From positions 973,726 to 1,037,725 of the forward strand of contig JAJVDF010000127.1 of assembly GCA_022410635.1 (NCBI GenBank): a DNA stretch of 64,000 nt, written 5' to 3'. Source of the stretch: Tretioscincus oriximinensis. Taxonomy: Eukaryota; Chordata; Lepidosauria; Squamata; Gymnophthalmidae. Positions 58,403-64,000 of the stretch are shown piece by piece (the first letter of the stretch is position 1; every line of letters starts with the position of its first letter). Under the pieces are notes generated by a model that made no database searches, was not told the origin of the DNA, and saw only the letters and a program-made list of their open reading frames with translations. A program made the position numbers and the translations under genes.

Positions 58403-59264
58403 CATGCATAAACTTGGTGGTACACAACAACAATCTATTGAAAACAATCTATATGGTATAAAAATAACATACAATATAAGCAAAAATAGAGCAAAACAGT
58501 AACAGGACCAGTTAATCAAGGTAAACCAGAGATTCACCAGAAACAAACATTTAGAAACAAACAAAATTAAACNGAAGTTACTGTAAGAGAGGAAACAGTA
58601 ACAATACAGTAATTTTAAAAATGACATTTGGAACATTTTTGCTTTCTTAAAGGGAATTATTCCATGAAGCATCTGTATACCATTAGCTACTGATGTTTCA
58701 GTGAAAGAAAACCTTCTACTGGAGAACAAGGTTTGTGATGTCTTTAATATGTGGCCGAAATATGCTCTTAATCAAGGTCTAAAGAGTAGAAAAACACCTC
58801 CTGGCAAGAATTTAATGATAAACATTTCTGCAAGCAAAAAATCCATTCAGTACCATTTGTCTCAGCTCAATACGAAACTCCATACTTTCTGATATATTTC
58901 ATATTTTAAAAATCCTGCACAGCCTTCACTTTAAAGGTTAGGAATGTGGATGTCCTGGATTGAGCTAACAATCCGTGATTTTATGATGCTCAGAGCAAAA
59001 ACAAACAAATGTTTTTGCGTTGTAGAAGCATCTAGGGGGGATGGGAGGGACAGAATGGGTTGTGGGCACAGTTGGGGCACTGCAAATTGTATCCTGGTTT
59101 TGGACTCTTGAGATTATGGCAACACTAATCTGTGCAAACATGAGGCAACAACAAAAGTTCTGCCTTTGCTAGCATCTTCATCATTCGATGTCCTAGCTAA
59201 CAAATAATAATCATGTGTTACTGTAAAGGGAACATTAAGCCAATAACTTTTTTATAAGTCAAAA

Positions 59265-59465
59265 CATTTAGAACATAAATGAAGCCACAGCCCATCAAGT
59301 CCATCATTCTGTAGCCCACAATTGCACCTGGGCACTCCCAAGTAAAAGAATACAAAACTTTCCCAATTCTTGACTACCTGCAAATGCCTCCTGGAGACAG
59401 TATCTTAGTAACTATTAATACACATCGCTATTGATATAAATTTGTCTAATCCTATCACCACCTCT
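59265..59465 (-). mobile_element. CR1 3' fragment, degraded
   Basis: cccacaattgcacctgggca, ttgactacctgcaaatgcc and tttgtctaatcctatcaccacctct. Confidence 0.7.
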
Positions 59466-59689
59466 ATCAAAAGTTATCAGTGGTTATCAAAAATAAGATT
59501 TGTTGAATAACTGATTTCTGTCATTCTTAAATTCCATGACTAGTATACAATTGACCTGCATTTCAAATAGTATTTATCATCATGAAAAGCAACAATTTCT
59601 TAACCCTAAATAAATTTTTAAAAGCCTATATTAGGTACAAAATAATGATTCTATTGGTATTTAGGCAAGAAAATCTCATCACCCGAGAA

Positions 59690-59912
59690 GATTAGTAACA
59701 TAAACTTTTATAGACAAGTCTATGAGTGAGTCTTATTCTGGTACAGGAGCCTGACATCTACATGCTAGTATAGTCTATGGCAGGCCCAAATGGCCCCAAG
59801 CTCTGTTCAGTCCAGAATAAGGCTCAATGAAGACAGGACCCTAGTAATTTCTAAAGTGCTATAAGACCTCTTTGCTAGAAATGCTGATCCAAATTAACAC
59901 AGCTTTGAATTT
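59690..59912. repeat. Old fold-back-family remnant
   Basis: Left attagtaacataaacttttatagacaagtctat; right ctaaagtgctataagacctctttgctagaa and aattaacacagctttgaatt, the reverse of the family's left end. A separate roughly 110-bp segment lies between. Confidence 0.5.
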
Positions 59913-60469
59913 CACCAGCTGCAAAAGCTAAGGTAGCCTTCCGAGACATAATATCCAAAACCAGTTTGACATAACGAAAGTTGTTCTCAAATAGTTTGGA
60001 TGTGGACTGAACTGATATTGTGAGCAATAAAGACTCAGTTCTCAGAGATGAACAGAAGACTCATTTTAGGAACAATGTATAGTACACTTTATACTTACTC
60101 ACAGCAAATTCTTTAGGCAGGCATCTCCCTTTTATTTTTTTCTGCTGCCTAGCTGATCTTCTGTTCCTGCTTCTTGTCCATTCCTGATAGGCAACTGACT
60201 TTTCCTAGCCATANGTCTGTAGGTGGATGTGCTAGCTTTGGCCAGTCAAGTGCTTTTCCACTCTTTTTCCTCAGAATGCCCAACTGACCAAATTGGGCAG
60301 TTTTAAAGAATTATTATATACAGACTCATCAAAGTTTTGCAGTAATCATATACATATGGCATCACATATACATTAAATGTAAGGATTTAAACACAGAGGC
60401 TGTCTAGATTTAGGCTATGGCAGGCATAATACGCCTGCCAAATAGACTGCAAATACTGCTTGTAAATGA

Positions 60470-60570
60470 AGTTTTTTATTTAAATAAGTAGACTTATCTA
60501 TAAAAGCTCACGCTGCCTAACTTTGTTTGTTAATCTATAAGAAAATGCTTCGAGAACCTTTGCTAGGCTA
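60470..60570 (-). repeat. Old fold-back-family fragment
   Basis: taagtagacttatctataaa, agctcacgctgcctaacttt, gtttgttaatctataagaaa follow the right arm order of the 35.8-kb copy. Confidence 0.5.
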
Positions 60571-60829
60571 GTAAGTGATTTATCCAAGGAACAAATACAC
60601 AAAAATATTTTTAAAGAGTTTTTTTTCCTAGAAGGAGATATTGCATATAAATAGGAAAAATGTTACATCATCGATAGTAATAGGTAAACTCATGCAAAGG
60701 GCATGCAAAAGACAATTGAATGGCAAAATTAATTTGCTAGGGGACACAATTTCCCCAGGCATTTCAGTTCTTAGAAACTTCATAAATTTAAGAATAAAAA
60801 AAAATATTCCTGAAACTGGGATTCAATTT

Positions 60830-61010
60830 ATGCACTAGGGTTTATCCTGGATTATATCTTAGAATGATGATCTATCATTCACATGCTATTGCAGGTTAAA
60901 ACAGGAACTTGGTGAGGTTTGGCATAGTCTGGACCAGCATGCAGATGGCAGCTCCTATTTTGAGATATAATCTGGGATCAGATTCAGTGCAGAAAAAGCT
61001 ATGGCTATGA
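60830..61010. repeat. MITE-like repeat shared with 6640-6780
   Basis: ggattatatcttagaatgat at the left and ttttgagatataatctggga at the right are imperfect inverted ends; the 6.7-kb copy carries ggatatacctcagaatgatc and ccaagatatatccctgag. Confidence 0.5.
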
Positions 61011-62064
61011 TTACCAGAAAAAGCAGGGCAGGGGTCCCACATCTTTAATGAGTGTGAAAGTAGAAATTTCAGTAGTGCTGCTGCCAGTATTATAAACTGC
61101 TGGAAAAGATAGAACTCTTTTGTCCTGATTTTTCAGATAACCCTAACCAAATTAGACTACTACTGACAATTACTTTGTAAAAGTCACCATCTTTCACATG
61201 AACCATCCTTTTGCTTTATAAAAGCTCAGAGCAACAATTTAAACCAAGAACCGATAATTAAAAAATCATTAAGCATCGCTGATATGCAGAAAGACAGACA
61301 AAAATTGGCATGTGATTTCCTAGGGAGGAAAATATACTTAACATGCTAGATAGCAAGCAGTATTGCTTATGTTCACTGGCTAAGGAAAACATTCTTTCAT
61401 ATAGCATATTTCTAAAATAAACACTTCAGGAGAAACAGAGAGGAAGCCATTATACCTGGGTTTTCAATTTATTTCAGATAGAAACTGCTAGAGCAAACAT
61501 TCCTACCAGTTTACGTTGCCTGTGTTTTTATGAAGTTAATAACCAAACTGTCAGTCAAAGCCTTTATAAATACAGTAGTTGAATGCTTTCTGCTTTAGAA
61601 GCACTCTTATTTACAAGAGCAGCTAGCCAAGATTTTGAAATGAGTGCACGGTCTGTTTGCTTTGATCTCTTTTATGCCTCAGTCTCTCAATACCTGTTAG
61701 CTTGCTATTTATGATACCTTTGTGTATTTAGCCATGAGAAGAGCATCTGTGGTAAGTCAGCACTTCTTATGAAAATCAGTGAGGTAGGGGGAAATACATC
61801 TGATGGTATATAGGAATTTAAAAAGAAAAAGGGGAGGGCTGAAAGTAAGACTAATGCAAACAGCTGTAATGTTTGCAGAAAAAAATAAAAGTGTGTAAAG
61901 TGTAATTTAAGCGCACATTAGAGTTGTGTCGGCGCAAACAATACTCACACTGTACTGATTTATTCTTTTTATTAGAAGTTTTCAGGATATCCCAGACTAA
62001 TCTTAGTCGATTTACTACCTTTGATTATTACTTGCAGGGATTACTATAGTTTTGATACTTTATA

Positions 62065-62210
62065 CATGTAGAAGAAACAGCTCTTCCTTCTCCAATTTCA
62101 GGCACCATGGTTTTTAATATGTCAAATCTGTATCTGGCTTTTATTATTAACTGCCCTGAGCCCTTTGNTTACTGGCTGGTATAGAAGTGCAAATAAATAA
62201 ATAAAGTTCC
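62065..62210 (+). mobile_element. LINE-type 3' tail
   Basis: aaacagctcttccttctcca, ggcttttattattaactgcc, ctgagccctttg and (aaat)n. Confidence 0.65.
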
Positions 62211-62264
62211 AGACAGCTGTGGAAAATACCCTCATAAATACCCCTGCTCTTTGCATGTCAGAGA

Positions 62265-62500
62265 GAAGAAGTGGGGTTTTAAAAATCACTTTTTTCACTT
62301 GAAGACTTACATTCTATCATTCCCCATGTTGTGGAGGTTCCCATTTATCTACTTGCATTAACTTTCGAGAAGCTGGGTTGGCTGAAGCTGAGGACACTAG
62401 AGGACACTCACCCATCTCCCTGACCAACACACGGCTTCTAGAACGGGCATCTCGGTTGAAAGACTGTTTCTTAACCTCTGTACCACAATGCCTCACTTAA
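62265..62500 (-). mobile_element. SINE family 2, diverged
   Basis: gaagcgggg-like start, ctggttggctgaagctgagg-like core (gagaagctgggttggctgaa) and catctcggttgaaagactg, followed by taacctctgtaccacaatgcc. Confidence 0.65.
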
Positions 62501-62711
62501 GAGAGAGAATGTGGGAACTACAAGAAAGCCACTTTCTTGAGATCTCAATATACATTTCAAACATACATTTCCACAATTTTCCATCAGCTAGTCTGTCAAG
62601 AAACCATGAATAAGTCAATGTTCAGAATTCAAATAACACTAAAATTACAGCAGTTCTATGTGCCAAGGAAGCATGCATCTCCATGCTAGAGCATACATTC
62701 AGAATACAAGG

Positions 62712-62765
62712 TTGAGACCTTTGGGTATAGGGCGGGGCATANATATAAATAAATGAATAAACTAT
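62712..62765 (+). mobile_element. SINE family 1 tail fragment
   Basis: gttgagacctttgggtatag, ggcggggcatanatataaat and aataaac. Confidence 0.55.
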
Positions 62766-63179
62766 ACAGTATCTCTAGGAATAACTGTTCTTTGATACAT
62801 ATTTGAACAATAGGTTGTATAGATTTTCATGTTCTTACTATGTTCATAAAGGAAAAGTAAGTACTTAGTCATCCCATGTCCAGTGGAGCAATTTTAAGGA
62901 TCATCCCCACCTCACTATCTCAGATTTTGATGAAATTTGCCACAGCGGTTCCTTATGTCATAAAACTGTGCTGTTAAAAAATTTAAGTCATAAGACTAAA
63001 AATTGGAGATTCCAGCTGCTGTGCAAGCTGCATCACAATTTTGGTCAACTTTCAGAAGTTGTAAAAATGGAAATGGTAACAATATAGGGGTAAAACCTGG
63101 GAAACCCGCACGACTGTTACGGCTTAATGAACTGGCAAAATTACAGTTGCCTGATCCTCTTGCTTTTTATATGGCTCAG

Positions 63180-63440
63180 ACTTATTTATTTATTATTTAT
63201 TTGTATTTATATCCCGCCCTATACCCTAACGTCTCAGGGCAGTCTACTAGGGCGCACATAGATTTTGGTGCTTTCTCCACAACAGACACCCCGTGGAGTA
63301 GGTGTGGCTGAGAGTGTTCAAAGAACTGTGACTGGCCCAAGGTCACCCAGCTGGTTTCATGAAGGAGTGGGGAATCGAACCGGGAGACTACCAGATAAGA
63401 GTCCCACACTCTAACCACTACATCAAACTGGCTCTCTAAT
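63180..63440 (-). mobile_element. SINE family 1, full length (tRNA-derived)
   Basis: Reverse complement: ccagtttgatgtagtggtta (Box A), tcccggttcgattccccact (Box B), ccagctgggtgaccttgggc, cacggggtgtctgttgtgga, gggcgggatataaata. It lies in the opposite orientation to the 23.4-kb copy and keeps both internal promoter boxes. Confidence 0.9.
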
Positions 63441-64000
63441 ACACTTGTAAAGGCATACTGAGAACATATAATATTTAAAACAATGGTTAGGCAATGGACA
63501 TTACATTCTTGAGTAACTACTTTACAAAATAAAAAATATATATAAAAACTAATTTTTCAAAAGTCTTCCTGATCAGTCCTAGNATAATAGTTAGAATTCA
63601 AAGAGATCTGGACTCAGCACGTCAGGAGGAAAGAAAAAAAAAGAATTAATTTCCCCATCATCCAACGTTGTAAACAAAACNTGTGTATTCAAAAATTGGA
63701 GGTAACTCCTGCTGTTAATAAAGTTCAATAGTTCAGACTACTTTTCCATCCTCATCCTTTAACAGAGGCTACCTTTGTAGAGCTGTCCAAAAGCATAAAT
63801 AGGTGCATGGATTTTTCAAGTATGATGATACTACCTTTACTAAATTATATTTGCATACTGTCAAATCTGCTTTTATCTCTGCACAAATCCCAGCTTCCCC
63901 TGTCAATAAAGCTCACTCATAATAGTTCACTCATCTAAAATCATAGTAAGTGGAGTGGTCCTATGTCAAACATACTACAGGAAAGAAATTCTTCTGTAGT

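Larger units (their letters stand above)
53903..64000 (-). other. THADA intron upstream of exon a (partial)
   Basis: At least 10.1 kb without a recognisable exon; the preceding THADA segment (human ...VWAVRNSS... region) was searched for by eye on the minus strand and not seen. It holds CR1 fragments, a LINE tail, SINEs and old fold-back copies. 54320-55540, 55780-57190, 57640-59260, 61020-62060 and 63440-64000 show nothing I recognise. Confidence 0.65.

Noticed and set aside
58292..58729. 145-codon minus ORF rich in Phe, Leu and Cys
   Set aside because: Composition reflects T-rich sequence and a CA run; contains an N; no family pattern.
59900..60030. Minus-strand reading SKLFENNFRYVKLVLDIMSR as a possible exon
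   Set aside because: Matches nothing in THADA, its end lies in a fold-back repeat remnant, and the frame hits a stop there; no splice context.
1..64000. CRISPR array, prophage, operon or toxin system
   Set aside because: Spliced gene, SINEs and LINEs show vertebrate nuclear DNA; no evenly spaced repeats or bacterial genes.
1..64000. Endogenous retrovirus
   Set aside because: No paired LTRs, primer-binding site or gag/pol/env-like reading was seen; reverse-transcriptase motifs all belong to CR1 or BovB.

Overview
The window is vertebrate nuclear DNA, almost certainly from a squamate reptile (lizard or snake). It is AT-rich, intron-dominated and full of interspersed repeats typical of squamates: CR1 LINEs of two kinds, BovB LINE fragments, a Sauria-like SINE with a BovB-like tail, two further tRNA-derived SINE families, and several fold-back or MITE-like DNA elements. 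Isolated single N characters are scattered through it. I cannot name the species.

One protein-coding gene is recognisable: THADA, the metazoan counterpart of yeast Trm732, on the minus strand. Ten internal exons were read by hand from the reverse complement (in gene order 53902-53813, 51939-51808, 34665-34497, 20397-20282, 17062-16977, 12376-11958, 11802-11681, 9262-9190, 7879-7735, 6579-6448). All ten have AG acceptors and GT donors. Their phases join without a break, and together they give about 494 codons (1484 bp) with no stop. They match the C-terminal third of vertebrate THADA, roughly residues 1300-1760 of the human protein. Neither the start codon nor the stop codon is in the window: 53903-64000 is part of an upstream intron and 1-6447 part of a downstream intron. 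Introns range from 155 bp to about 17 kb.

Everything else I can support is repeat-derived intron sequence. The longest element is a 5'-truncated CR1 at about 38630-40545 that keeps reverse-transcriptase motifs, including FADD, but is broken by stops and a deletion. Of most interest are three classes of palindromic element. One is an hAT-like fold-back family with TAGGCTGACC-type ends (3.4, 11, 13.6, 25.3 and 50.4 kb). One is an 86-bp Tc1-like palindrome at 48.3 kb. The third is a family beginning TTTCAGAGAAATAGCC (33, 35.7 and 49.1 kb, with older relatives) whose inverted copies hinge on a small native hairpin and are flanked by 12-15 bp direct repeats. That third pattern is the best candidate here for something not well described. 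An OC1-like hAT MITE at 2.2 kb and BovB are both families known for horizontal transfer.

No promoter, CpG island, tRNA, rRNA, miRNA, CRISPR array or bacterial-style operon was found, and none is expected here.
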